A stretch of 64,000 nucleotides of DNA from Candidatus Altimarinota bacterium (GCA_028689115.1 JAQTWV010000001.1:248001-312000); one strand, 5' to 3'. Counted from the stretch's first letter, positions 22,469 through 36,197 are shown. Numbers and translations: made by a program. The notes: generated by a model not told the origin, from the letters alone.

Positions 22469-23884
22469 TATTGTTATTATTTGTATACTTGGTATAAATT
22501 TAGAATCTCTTTCTATATCATAAATTGTTACTATTTTATCTCAAATATTAAGTAATTTTTTTTCTTTTAATGTTTCTATCGCTGTTTCTAGGTTTTTTTC
22601 ATTATTTGATTTTTTAATTAAAAAAGTTTTTAATCAAAATAATATAGTTATTTTTTTTCTTATCTTATCATCAAATGTAAATGCAAAAACATGCATATTT
22701 GGTCTAAAAGCAGCTATCGCTTTTGCCATAAATCAAGAGTTTGTAAATACTATTATATTTTTTGCATCTATATTTTCTGCAGTAATTACAGCATTTTTAA
22801 TAATCATTTTTAAATCCTCATCATCTCAAATATTTTTTTCAAAGTACTCATGTTTGTATTTTATTTGACTTTCAGTGTATTCTAAAATATTTGACATAGT
22901 TTTTACAGCTTCAATAGGGTAGTTTCATGCAGCTGTTTCTCCTGATAACATAGTAGCATCTGCTTTTTGCATAGCAGCATTAAATATATCTGTAACTTCA
23001 GCTCTTGTAGGAATTGGATTAGTTATCATGGTTTCAAGCATTTGAGTTGCAACTATAAAAAATTTTCATTCTTTTTTACATTTTGTAGCTATTTCTCTTT
23101 GAATTATTGGAAGTGTTTCAAAATTTATTTCCGCTCATAAATCTCATCTAGCTATCATTATACCATGACTTTCATCTATTATTTCATCTATATTATCTAG
23201 AGATTCTTTGTTTTCTATTTTTGATATTATTTGTATTCATCTAGGAGCATTTATTTCTTTTAAAAAATTTTTCATTTCAATTAAATTTTCTCTATTTCTA
23301 ACAAAACTCATAGCTATAAAATTTATTCACATTGAAATTGCAAATTTTAAATCTGCCTTATCACTTTCAGTTACTCAAGGTAGTTTTAGTTTAACTCAAG
23401 GTAAATTTAAGTGTCTTTTTGATCAAATTACATGACTATTTAAAGCTTGGCAAGTTAAACTATTACTGTCTTTTTCTATTACTTTTACTTTTAATAATCA
23501 AGTGTCTATATCTATAATATCTCAAATATTTAAATCTGAAACTATATATTCATAATCACAAACTATTTTTTGCTTGTCATTTTTTGAATTTTTTTCTAAT
23601 TCTAGAGTAGTTAAATAAATTATTTCATCTTTTGAAATATTTATTTTTTCTTCTATTTTTTTAGTTCTTATTTCTGGTCATTTTGTATCTGCAAGTATCC
23701 CTAGATTTGTTTCTCATGAATCATTTAATTCATTTACTATATTTATTATTCCAGAAAAATACTCATAATTTGTATGTGAATAATTAAATCTAACAACATT
23801 TACTCAAGCATCATAAAGTTGTTTAATTTTTTCTTTTGTGTCTGTAGCAGGTCAAAGAGTAGCTATTATTTTAGTTTTTTTCAT
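22466..23884 (-). CDS. pyk: Pyruvate kinase
   Basis: 472 residues. Starts [15 protein letters not shown]; contains [20 protein letters not shown], the active-site stretch [27 protein letters not shown] and the helix [20 protein letters not shown] with LSGETA. These are all pyruvate kinase signatures. It catalyses the last ATP-yielding step of glycolysis. The C-terminal domain is present. The only glycolytic gene in the window, convergent with the RND operon. Confidence 0.95.
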
Positions 23885-24258
23885 ATATTTTTGTTAGTAT
23901 ACTAATCCTTTTAAATATATAAAAAATACAACTTATGTCAAAAACTAATAAAAAAGTATTGACATATATATAGTTTATATTATATATACCTATTTTAATA
24001 TGATTTTAATATGAAAGATGTAATTGAGTAGATGTAATTGATTTTATAGGTGCTATTATACTTTATTGATAGAATAATACCATAACTTTATTATAGTTTT
24101 TTTCTTGGTTGAAAAGAAATAAAAAAGATTTATAAATTTCTTATAAGTCTTTTTTTATATAATTGTTTTTTAAATTGTCAATTTGAAAAACAAAAAAAAA
24201 TAGAATTTTAAAATATTAGATTATAATTATTTAGATTTATTTTTTAATTATTATTAAA
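23885..24258 (+). pseudogene. Mosaic remnant of neighbouring genes
   Basis: From 24002 to about 24050 the sequence copies the start of the small gene at 26201 (upstream region, ATGAAAGAT and GAGTAGATGTAATTGATTTT), but the frame is broken at once by a TAG. At 24051-24075 it matches the RND gene near 22167 (ATTATAC, TTATTGATAGAATAA), and from about 24086 it matches the RND 3' end near 22392-22468, including the GAAAAGAAATAAAAA and the terminator-like hairpin. A TTGACA box at 23959-23964 with TATATA 16 bp downstream survives. It is best read as debris of a duplicated RND/small-gene locus. Confidence 0.65.
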
Positions 24259-26118
24259 ATGAATATAGTATGTAAAAAAATATTGTTATTTTTTATAATT
24301 ATTCCATTTTTATTTTTATGATATAGTGTTAGTGCTGAAGATAAATATAATATATATCCTACAAATATTTCTAATGTACAAAATAAACCTAAGTTAGATT
24401 TATTTTTAAATAAAGTTTTAGAAGCAAAAAAAGATTTTACAAATGATTCAAATTATTTAATTTTTTTAAATAAAATAAATGATAAATTAGTTTATTTATG
24501 AAATAACTATAATTCAAATTCGCAAATACTTTTAATGATTGATTATTTAGAGGCATGACTTAATAATATAATTATTTTAACGAAGAAAAATGTAGATGTA
24601 GATGATTTTTTTTGTGAATTATTTTGAGACTGTTCTTCTGATAATTTAATACCAAAATGTCCAATTAATATTTTAGCAGAACCTGGAGAATGATGTCATT
24701 ATATTTTTGAAAAAGATGATAAATGATGTGATGCACCGAAATTAGAATGTAGTAGTAATACAACATGAACAACAACATGAACAACAACATGAACAACATG
24801 AACAACAACAAATACTAATGTATTTTCTATATCAGCATCAATAACTAGTAATAATTCAATAAAAGTTGATTATAATATACCAGCAAATACATGATATAAA
24901 ACTTGTGTAATAACAACATGAGATATACAAGAAATGTTTACCTTAACTAATAATACTGTTAGTGTATGAAATGGTTCTACATGATGATTAGGATCAAGTG
25001 AAACTTGATTTGTATGATCAAGATATTATTCAAATAATTGAGAGTTATATTTAAATCTATATTGTTGAAAAGTTTTAAATGCTAGATATGAACAATTAGA
25101 AAAAATAATTTCATCTACTACATTAAGTAATTTATTAAATAATCCAGTTACTACTATTTCAGTTTCACAAATTCCTGGAAATACAACAACAGGAACAACA
25201 ACATGAACAACAGGAACAACAAATATAACTCCATCTTTGAGCTCTGATAAAACAAATGCAATTGTATGAGATACTGTAAATTTAACATGGAATGCAAATT
25301 CTACTTCAATTGATTATTGTAGATCAATAGTAAATAATGTAACTGATACTACAAATATTGGTTCTAGTTGAGTTACACCTGTAAGAAATTTACAATTATG
25401 AAATTATAGTGTAAAAGTAGAGTGTAAATATACTGATGGAAGAATTAGAACTTCTAATACTGTTAATTTAGTAGTAGCAAATTCATCAACAACATCATCA
25501 GTAAAACCAAGTTTAAGTGTAGATAAAACTTCAATAAATGTTTGATGATCTGTACTTTTTACATGGAATTCTAATGGTTGAACTGGTTGTTATACTAGTG
25601 TAAATTGAACTAAATCTAATGTTTTATTTCAAGCAAGTTGAACTATTCCTGTTAATAATGTACAAACTCCTATGGTATATAGAAATAGTTTAACATGTTC
25701 ATTTAATTGAGTTGAAGTATCATCTGATCCAGTTATTGTTACTGTTTCAAATATCACTTCAGCAAAAACTTTTTCTCAAGCAGAGGTTTCTTTATTTATT
25801 GATTCAATAAGAAGAGAATTAAATAATGATAGTGCTGCAGTTGTTAAAATATCACTTGAAGTTATTAGATATGAAAGAGATTGATATACTTGAATTAGAC
25901 AACAAGTTTCTAATCATTTAGGGGTTTCTATTACAGATGTTAATTCATTTATAAATTCCGTAGCAGTTAAACCTGCATGAGAAATATATGTTGATATATA
26001 TAGTGATTTATTATCTTCATATAATTCAAATAATTTTTGATTATCAAAAAATAATTTTTGAATTACACATTATGAAAAATATGGTAGATCTGAATGAAGA
26101 TATTTTCCACAAAAATAA
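24259..26118 (+). CDS. Secreted multi-domain surface protein
   Basis: 619 residues. Signal peptide to about VSA (residue 22), a helical domain of about 120 residues, a Cys-rich piece (CPINILAEPGEGCHY), then Thr/Gly linkers (TTGTTTG type) flanking an Ig-like or beta domain. Two more Ig-like domains follow (PSLSSDKTNAIVGDTVNLTW and PSLSVDKTSINVGGSVLFTW), with paired cysteines. The C-terminus HYEKYGRSEGRYF resembles the HYxxYGxxEGR repeat found in many surface proteins. It is probably cell-surface and adhesive. The Thr-Gly linkers are ACA/TGA microsatellites in DNA. Confidence 0.78.
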
Positions 26119-26142
26119 ATTATAATTATTTAAATAAATATA

Positions 26143-26190
26143 TTGACAAATATAATAAATATATAATATTAATATATATTATATTATAAT
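26143..26190 (+). promoter_or_regulatory. Promoter-like region of the Cys/His-rich small gene
   Basis: A consensus TTGACA at 26143-26148 is followed by several TATAAT-like hexamers (162-167 and 185-190). No single pair has ideal 17-bp spacing, so the exact promoter is uncertain. Confidence 0.4.
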
Positions 26191-26200
26191 TAATTTTAAT

Positions 26201-26449
26201 ATGAAAGATATTAATTGAGTAGATGTAATTGATTTTATAGATGCAAGTATAGTTAGAAAATGACTTACTTCTCCAAAAATAACTATAGAAACAAGTTTTT
26301 TCTCTAAAAAATGTAGTGATTGCTTATCTGCAGAACATCGTGATTGACCTGATAGATGAATTGTTGTTGATTGTACAAATCCATCATCATTACGTTGAAG
26401 TAGTGTATCTGCCCATAGTCATGCTTGTAATCATATTGATCCAAGATAA
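26201..26449 (+). CDS. Cys/His-rich small protein
   Basis: 82 residues starting MKDINGVDVIDFIDASIV. The second half is rich in Cys, His and Ser: KKCSDCLSAEHRDGPDRG, VVDCTNPSS and SAHSHACNHIDPR. Four cysteines and four histidines could bind zinc, or the C-terminal half could be a modified-peptide core. No family recognised. A broken copy of its 5' end lies at 24002-24050. It stands alone between a promoter-like region and its own terminator. Confidence 0.72.
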
Positions 26450-26465
26450 TTGTAAGAAAAAATTT

Positions 26466-26503
26466 AAAAAAATCTAAATCCGAAAGGATTTAGATTTTTT
26501 GTT
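26466..26503. terminator. Rho-independent terminator
   Basis: Stem AAATCTAAATCC with GGATTTAGATTT, GAAA loop and T run; between convergent genes. Confidence 0.85.
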
Positions 26504-26506
26504 TTT

Positions 26507-27484
26507 TTAAAGTTTTTCTTTTTTTAATTTTTCTAATATTTCAGCTTCTATTTCATCCAATTTTTTACTTGTTCTGAATCATGCTGCAAGTTTATGTCAA
26601 CCTCATCAAAAACTAGCACAAAAATCTCAAACATTATATTCTTTTGCTCTAAAACTAGCTTTCACTTCATCTCATAATTCATGGATTAAAAAAGCAACTT
26701 CACATCATTCTATATTTATAAGTCTATTAATTATACCAGAAGTATCTTCATCTCAAGTGTTTGTTTTTTTGAATTCTGATTTTTTTATTTTTGCCCAAAT
26801 TATTTTTCCATTATCACTTTTTTGTAATTTATTAAAAACTATTCAAACAAGTTTTGTTTTTTCGTATGTTGCTTTTTGAAAAAAATTGTACATTGGAGCT
26901 CTAAAATCTGCTCATAAATCCATAAGCTTTGCAGCAGTAATTAGAGTAGAACTTGTTGTATTTTGATTATAAAAAATATTTGTATCAGTATGAATTCAAG
27001 CAGTTAAAAGGGTAGCAATTTTTGGAGTTATATATTTAGTAAATCATATTTTTTCAATTATATGAAAAGTTAATTCGCAAGTTGATGAATAATCAGGATT
27101 TACTATATTTATACTTCAAAAACCATGATTTGTCATATGATGATCTATAACCACAAAAGGTGTATTTTTAAAGATATCTTCATTTTTTATATAAGTTTCT
27201 CAAAGTTGACCAGTACTTGCAGCATCAAAGCTAATAATTAAATCTGGTTTAAAATTTTTTATATCAAAATCTGTTTTTATTATATTGCTTGATTCTAAGA
27301 AATCAAAATTAGTAGGTGGTAACATATCGTTTACAGCAACCACATTTTTTTTTAGTTTTTCTAATATATAGTAAAAACTAGCTAATCATCAAAAAGCATC
27401 AGGATCCATTCTTATATGATTTATAAGAAGTATTTTTTTACTTTTTTTAATTAATTTTTCTAGTTTTTTAATATTTTCTTTCAT
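26507..27484 (-). CDS. nrnA: DHH-family phosphoesterase (NrnA-like nanoRNase/pAp phosphatase)
   Basis: 325 residues. Motifs in order: NHIRMDPDAFGG (DxDxxGS-like metal site), SFDAAS, VVIDHHMTNHGFG (the DHH motif), TGIHTDTNIF-type stretch and, in the DHHA1 domain, FGGGGHKLAAGF. These enzymes degrade 2-5 nt RNAs and often pAp or cyclic dinucleotide products, with Mn2+. Length agrees with NrnA. It is transcribed towards the Cys/His-rich gene and starts about 135 bp from the foreign nhaD gene, which runs the other way. Confidence 0.88.
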
Positions 27485-27554
27485 TTATTTACTATTATGT
27501 ATTATTAATTTTATATTAGTTATTTTACTTAAAAAGTAAAGTAGAGAATTGTAT

Positions 27555-27582
27555 TTGACTTTTTTTAAAAAAATAGTATAAA
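27555..27582 (+). promoter_or_regulatory. Likely nhaD promoter
   Basis: TTGACT at 27555-27560 and TATAAA at 27577-27582, spacing 16 bp, about 38 bp before the chosen ATG. The box lies in AT-rich sequence like the host's, so it may be a host-derived promoter driving the acquired gene. Confidence 0.5.
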
Positions 27583-27619
27583 ATATGACGCTTAAATTTT
27601 CTAGCTTATGGAGGGTATC

Positions 27620-28876
27620 ATGGAAAATCTTTTGCAGTTCATTGTTTTAGTCCTCTTTTTGGTGGCATTTGCAGCCATCATTTTTGAGGAAAAAATCGGG
27701 TTTGAAAAATTTAAGACCAGTATGTTTTTTGGTCTATCTGCCTGGGTTTTATTGCTCATTGAGGAACACTTCAAAGGGAAGGAAGCATTTGAAAAAATGG
27801 AACATGCTTTTCATGAGTATGTTCTTGAAATCTCGATGCTCTGGCTCTTTCTCATTTGTGCTATGACATTTGTCGCTTATCTCGATAAGCGTAAGTGGAT
27901 TGAAAAGGTAGTTATGAAAACACTACCTTCTCAGATGAGTGAGAAGAAGTTCTTGTTTATTATGGGAACATTTACGTTCCTGTTTAGTGGGGTTGCCGAC
28001 AACCTCACGGCGACCTTGGTTGCTTTGAGTATCGTTCTTGTGGTAATGAAAGGTGCCACGACAGATACTTTGATTCGGATGGCTGTGATGATTGTTTTTG
28101 CAGCCAATGCAGGAGGCCTTCCCCTCATCACCGGGGATGTCACTACGCTCATGATTTTTGTTGCTGGGAAAATCCATATGGTCGAGTTGCTTCGTCTGTA
28201 TGTTCCGGCTCTGATTACGAGTTTGGTGCTCTATGCTTACCTCGCACGTGGGATGAATGGTTCAATCACCATCAAGAAGGAAAATGTTTCAATCAATCCT
28301 CTTGATACCAAGATTGCAGTGATTTTCATCTTGTCCATCGCATGTATTTTGGCTGGACACGTTGCTTTTCATTTGCCTCCGATGCTTGTTTTCTTGACTG
28401 GCCTCTCGGTGATGTTCTTGGTTATCGCCCACGATAAAATCAAAACAAAAAATGAGGTGAAAGTCCTCGAATACGTGCAACACGTTGAGTTTGATGCGCT
28501 TTTCTTTTTCCTTGGTGTCCTGCTTCTCGTGGGTGCACTCAAGGAGGTTGAACTGCTAGGAAAACTTGCCTTGTTGTATGAGGTGATGGACCCAACACTT
28601 GCTACGTTCTTTATCGGTATCCTGTCCGCTGTTGTTGACAATATTCCGATTACCGCTGCTATGCTTAAGGCAGACTTACCCCTCGATGAAGTGGGTTGGA
28701 TGCTGATGACTTATGCAGTCGGGATTGGTGGTTCAATTCTCGTGATTGGTTCCGCAGCAGGTGTTGTGGCAATGAGCAAAGTGAAGGAACTCACTTTTGG
28801 TGCATATCTGAAATACACTCCGGTGGTTTTCATGGTGTATGCATTGGGGTTGGGGATTACCTACATAGTAGCTTAA
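27620..28876 (+). CDS. nhaD: NhaD-type Na+/H+ antiporter (foreign)
   Basis: 418 residues from the ATG at 27620, chosen because a strong GGAGGG lies just before it; an earlier in-frame ATG at 27608 would add four residues. About eleven membrane segments. Family motifs: FSGVADNLTATLVALS, NAGGLPLITGDVTTLM, SAVVDNIPITAAML and GIGGSILVIGSAAGVVAMS, with the buried Asn/Asp residues of the ion-transporter superfamily. It exports Na+ (or Li+) in exchange for protons. GC content and codon use (CTC, GCC, GGG, ATC) are unlike every neighbour, and it has no TGA codon. It ends TAA-TGA, a double stop in a standard-code donor. Recent horizontal transfer is the likeliest origin. Confidence 0.93.
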   Translation: MENLLQFIVLVLFLVAFAAIIFEEKIGFEKFKTSMFFGLSAWVLLLIEEHFKGKEAFEKMEHAFHEYVLEISMLWLFLICAMTFVAYLDKRKWIEKVVMKTLPSQMSEKKFLFIMGTFTFLFSGVADNLTATLVALSIVLVVMKGATTDTLIRMAVMIVFAANAGGLPLITGDVTTLMIFVAGKIHMVELLRLYVPALITSLVLYAYLARGMNGSITIKKENVSINPLDTKIAVIFILSIACILAGHVAFHLPPMLVFLTGLSVMFLVIAHDKIKTKNEVKVLEYVQHVEFDALFFFLGVLLLVGALKEVELLGKLALLYEVMDPTLATFFIGILSAVVDNIPITAAMLKADLPLDEVGWMLMTYAVGIGGSILVIGSAAGVVAMSKVKELTFGAYLKYTPVVFMVYALGLGITYIVA

Positions 28877-28887
28877 TGAAAGTGCTA

Positions 28888-28920
28888 TTTAAAAAACCAG
28901 GCCGAAGGCCTGGTTTTTCT
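28888..28920 (+). terminator. GC-rich terminator of nhaD
   Basis: AAAACCAGGCC and GGCCTGGTTTT around a GAA loop, ending in T residues. Its GC-rich stem differs from the AT-rich terminators of the rest of the window, so it was probably acquired together with nhaD. Confidence 0.88.
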
Positions 28921-29741
28921 TTTGCTCTAAATTTTAGACATAAAAAAAACTTAAGCATATTGGGTAATAGGGGCTCAAGTTAATAATTGTCTGAATTCAC
29001 TTCCTAAATGATAAAAAAAAATTTTTGTAGTCTAATTTAGGGGAATAAAGATCGGTTTTCAAAAACTAATCCTTGTTTTTTGTGATGATTTACACATCTA
29101 ATTTTATCCCTGTTTAGGTAATTATTATAGAGCTATTCACCATGCTCTTTTCTTTTTATTTTTTGCAAATTATTTTGCGTTTTTCTGGTGATAGATATAT
29201 TCATACAAAAATTAAAATTAACTTTAATTTCTAAATGAATATATCTATCTTCCGTTTTTGTTTTTATTTTTGAGATTTAGTAAACTAAATCAAAAGTGTG
29301 AGGTATATTGCTGGATTTTTGCAAGTACCATTCTAACAGAGAAAAAATTAATTTTAAGGAATGTAAGATGTAGTCCCTTAGAACTAACTTACATATATAT
29401 TATAACAGTTTTTAAAAATTAACTCAAAATAAATAATACATTTTTTTATAAAAACTTTTTAAAATACTATTTATTGGCTTAAAATAGGTTAAAACTATAG
29501 TTTTTTCAAAAAACAAAATTTACAAAAAACTTGAATTTTTGTACAAAAAAAGTATACATTAGAGTATAAAAATAATAGCTTAATAATGCTCTTTTGTATC
29601 ATTTTTGTATACAAAAAATGAAGCTTTTGAAAAATGTTAAAAAGTGGTTAAAATTATTACCTTTTCTCTATTTTAAGCTATTATTTATAATTATTTTTAT
29701 TTAATATAAAAAGGTGACTTATTATTTTTTAACAAAAGCAT
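28921..29741. other. Long gene-free region with inverted repeats
   Basis: No supported coding frame. A hairpin pairs GATAGATATATTCAT (29190-29204) with ATGAATATATCTATC (29235-29249), extended by AAATTAAA/TTTAATTT inside it. CTAATTTAGGGGAATAA near 29031 can pair with TTATCCCTGTTTAG near 29104. ATGTAAG (29361-29367) can pair with CTTACAT (29388-29394). A structured RNA of roughly 29030-29400 is possible. From 29400 to 29740 it is almost pure A and T with nothing identifiable except the ligA start region. Confidence 0.45.
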
Positions 29742-31793
<2,052 letters not shown>

Positions 31794-31796
<3 letters not shown>

Positions 31797-31830
31797 AAGA
31801 AATTAAACTTAATTTCTTCTATTTTTTTAT
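31794..31830 (+). terminator. Terminator after ligA
   Basis: GAAGAAATT with AATTTCTTC, then a T run; begins at the stop codon. Confidence 0.75.
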
Positions 31831-31940
31831 TTAGAAATTACTAGTTATTTTAATCAATACAAAAAGTATAAATTTTCTTTATTTTTCTTTATATTTCATT
31901 ATTATCTAAATCAAATAATTATAGAAATTAAACAACAAAA

Positions 31941-34900
31941 ATGAACAAAAAAATATTAAATTTAATAAAAATACTTTTTATATTTCTTTTCTTAAATTTA
32001 AATCACACTTTTGCTGCAACTAACACTTGGGAATTTGATTTATCAACAGATTATACTTATTCAAATTCTCCAAGTTTTACATTAAGTTGATCAATTGCAA
32101 ATTTAAACAAAACAAGTCTTACTCATGCATGAGTAATAACAAATTGAACAAATTATAATTGAGCATATGATGTAGTAGTAGAATGAAATTATGCATATAT
32201 GACTAGTTATCTTTGAAATAGAGTTAATATATTAGATATTTCAAATCCATCTTCACCAACTCTTGTTTGATCTATTTTAGATAATGGATGAACTATAAGA
32301 CTTGCTTGAGCATCTTCTTTGGTAAAAGATTGAAATTATCTTTATGTTACATCATATTTAGGTAATGCAGTTCAAATAATAAATGTAACAAATCCAGCAG
32401 CTCCAGTTGCAGCATGACAATTTTTTAATGCTACAACAATGGCATGAGCTAGATGAATAGAAAAAGCTTGAAATTACATATATGTTGCAGTATTTACGTA
32501 TGATGCATTACAAGTTATAGATGTAACAAACCCTGCTTCACCAAGTATAATATGAACATATAGACAGACTACAAATATGAATTGAGCCAGTGAAGTTAAA
32601 ATATCATGAAATTATGCATATGTTTCTGCTTATAATAGAGATGCTCTAAGTATAATAAATATTTCAAATCCAGCTTCTCCATCATATATTACTCAAATTC
32701 GTGATGGTACTAATTTAAATTGAGCTAGAGATGTTGCTGTATCTTGAAATTATGCATATGTTTCTGCATATTTAAATAATTCAGTTAGAGTTATAGATAT
32801 TTCAAATCCTGCTTTACCAACTGCAGTAACAAATATATCAGGTTGAAGTTATTCTATAAGTGGACCTAGAGATTTAGATATAGATAATAATAAATTATTT
32901 ATTGCTTGATATACTTCAAATGCTGTAAATGTTGCAGATATTTCAAATCCAACTGCCCCTGTATATCTTACAAAAATAATCCATAATGCAGCTAATCCAC
33001 TATTACAATGAGCTGGATGACTTTTTAGACTTTGAGATTTTATTTATACTGCATCTTATACTAGTGATGCGCTTGAAATTCTTAGATATACTTATGATAC
33101 AACAAGCCCATTTTTACAACCAGTAAATAATTTTAATTATTGAGTTGCAAATTCTATTGTTTCGTTTTCGCAAACTTTGTGAGCAGGGAATCAATGAACT
33201 ATAACTTACCAAATTTCAAAAAATAATTGAACTACTTGGTATTATTTTAATGGTACATCTTGGGTAACTACAACTTGATGAGTTGCTCAATCTAGTACTA
33301 TTGCTCAAATAAATACAAATATTGCTTCATTTAATGCTCTTGCTTGATGAACTTGATTATTTACGTATAAAGCATTTTTTACATCAAATTGAACTCAAAA
33401 AGTAGAGCTTGATACAATAGATGTTGTTGCATCTGATCCACCATCTCCTGCATGAGTTTCTACAAATCTTTCTATATGGTTAAAAGCAAACAAGTGAACA
33501 AGTACAACTACTGATTGAAGTGCACTTACTACTTGGAATGATCAATCTGGAAATTGATTTAATGCTTGATGATGAGTTTCACCAACTTATATGAATAGTG
33601 CTACAAATAACCTAAATTATAACCCTATAGTTAATTTTAATGGTACAACACAGTATCTTCAAAATCTTGCTAATTGATGAAATTCAACTAGTTATTTTAT
33701 GGTAGTTGTTCCAAACTCAACTGTAGATTGAACTTTGACATGACAAGTTCCATATGCATTTGATTGTCTTTCATGAGTTTTAAGTTCTGGAACTTGTGGA
33801 CTTAGTTTTGCAGGTCTTACACTTTGAGCTTTTACTGTTGCTTTAAATGATGAAGTTCTTACTCATGCAATTGGGTCAAGTACTAACTGGAGGTCAGCAC
33901 AAACAGGTATAGCTTCTTATGAATCATCTAAACCAATGCTTCTTATGGCAAATGAAAATGCTACAGCTAATGGAACAGATATTTATGAAAAATGAATAAA
34001 AGTAGATAATACAACAACTAATACTTACCAAACTCTAGCTACTGCAGATTTTAGTCTTTGAAAAACACTAGATGCTGCAAATCAATTTTTTTATAATTGA
34101 AAAATTGCTGAAGTTATAAATTATTCTGGAAGAGTTAGTGATACTGATAGAAATAAAATAGAATCATATCTTTCTTTGAAATATGGTATAACTTTAAATA
34201 ATTGAACACAAAATTATGTAGCTTCAAATTGATCTACACTTATGTGGTCTACAAGTGTAGCTGGAACATATATTAATAGTATTTTTGGTATATGAAGAGA
34301 TGACTTATCAGAGTTATGACAAGTTAAATCTAAATCTTCAAATAATGATTGAATAATTACACTTGAAGCTATTTGAGAATGAACAAATCTAGTAAATAGT
34401 TTTGTTAATATGTCTGATAAAGAATTTATGAGTGTTTCAGATAATAATCTATGAAATACTTGGACAAATATTTGAGCACCAGCTACTTATAATATACTTA
34501 CTCGTAAATGGAAAGTTCAGGAAACATGAGATGTATGAACTGTTAATTTAGATTTTGATGTAGCAAACACTAATTTTGATGTTCCAGTTCCTAGTTCTGG
34601 AGTTAATTATTATTTTGTTTATGATTCAAATATAAATGGCTCATTATCAGATGAAACACCACAACTAATGACAAATATGTGATGAAATATATGGAGAATT
34701 TCTTGAGTTAATCCATCACATAACCAAATTTTTACTCTAGCATCTTTAGCATGATCTAATAATATTCCAACAAATATTTCATTATCAAGCAGTAGTATAA
34801 ATGAAAATGTAGCTGCAAATTCTACTGTATGAACATTGTCTACAACTGATGCTGATTTACTTGATACACATACTTATACTTTTGTAACTTGAGCCTGAGA

Positions 34901-36197
34901 TACTGATAATGCTAGCTTTAGTATTGTTTGAAATACTTTAAGAATAACGGAATCACCAGACTATGAATTAAAAAATAGTTATGATATAAGGATAAATACA
35001 AATGATTGAAATGGTTGAAATTTGCAAAAAGCCTTTACAATAAGTATAAATGATTTAGGAGAAGTTATAAGTAGTTTACTTGATTTTGAACAAGCATCCA
35101 ACAAATACACTGTTACTTCAGGTAATTGGTCTAGAGTTACAACTGATAAATTTGAATGAAGTTATTCTATTCAAAGTAATAACTGATGAGCAATTAATTC
35201 TCAATCTTGTTTCCAAGTAAATCATACCTTTAGTGCAACTTGAACTCTTGATTTTAAATATAGAGTTTCATCTCAAGCTGGAGCGGATTTTCTGAGATTT
35301 TATATAGATGATATAGAACAACAATTTTGGTCTGGAACTGTTGCATGGTCTACATATAATGATAATGCAATATCTGCTTGATTACATAGTTATAAGTGGT
35401 GTTATATAAAAGATGGAGCTACAAACACTTGATTAGATAGTGCATTTATTGATTATATTACTTATCAAAATACAAATGTGGATATAACTCCACCAATTAT
35501 AAGTAGCATAAATTTTGCAAGTTGAGCTTTACTACCTTGATGAAATCATACTATATCTATAAATTACTCTGATGCTCAAAGTGGAATAAATACAAGTTCT
35601 GATATTATAACTTTGAGTAAATGGAATTGAACAGTGTGGTGAGCAGATATATCAGCAAGCTGATTAAATTTATGATCAAAAATAGTAAATTCTACTAGTG
35701 CGACTTATACTACAAATAATCTAGCTTATTGAAAATATCGTTATACATTTCAAATATCTGATAATAATGGTAATAATTCTAGCACCGGAGCTGTTTTTTA
35801 TATAGATAGGCCAGAAATAGTTGTAAGCACAGGTTCATATTTATCAACAGTTTGACCTACTTTGCCAACTGAAGAAATAATTGTTACCATAAAAACTGTA
35901 TGAGCTGCATATAAATTGGAATTTTTAAAAGATACTACATTGAATGACTGATATGGAAATATAATTATTGATTGGAATTGAACTTCCGGAGTATGATATG
36001 ATAAAACTCCATATTCATGACCTAGAAAAAATATACCTTCAAATCCTGTTTTATGAACTGGTGCTTTAAATATAAATACAAATTGAAATTTAAATACTTA
36101 TACTTACAATATAAAAGTTTGAAATATAGTAAATGTTGAACAAGCAGCTGGAAATTATGAAATGGATGTTTCTTTTAGATGAATTTTTAATTATTAA
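31941..36197 (+). CDS. Giant secreted surface protein with LVIVD-type propeller
   Basis: 1418 residues. Signal peptide to about FAA (residue 28). Residues about 50-400 hold repeats of the form GNYAYVSAY...VxxIDISNPxxP, the LVIVD beta-propeller pattern. Next comes a concanavalin/LamG-like domain starting [13 protein letters not shown] with WNDQSGNG and [10 protein letters not shown], as in large exported proteins of Bacteroidetes and CPR. A cadherin-like piece ([16 protein letters not shown]) and several beta-sandwich domains follow, ending VSFRGIFNY. No anchor is visible at the C-terminus. Probable adhesin or surface-layer component. Confidence 0.82.

Noticed and set aside
24011-24060. A second copy of the Cys/His-rich gene
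   Set aside because: The frame stops after six codons and the rest of the gene is absent; treated as a remnant.
27585-28920. The nhaD segment as a simple assembly chimera
   Set aside because: An AT-rich host-like promoter leads into it and host-like genes flank both sides; still, only read coverage could exclude this.
27669-28983. Several long reading frames on both strands inside the nhaD locus
   Set aside because: They overlap nhaD in other frames, have no family signature, and arise from the high-GC foreign codon pattern.
28980-29400. tmRNA or RNase P RNA
   Set aside because: No GGTTCGA-type T-loop/acceptor pair for tmRNA and no GAGGAAAGTCC-like core for RNase P could be found on either strand.
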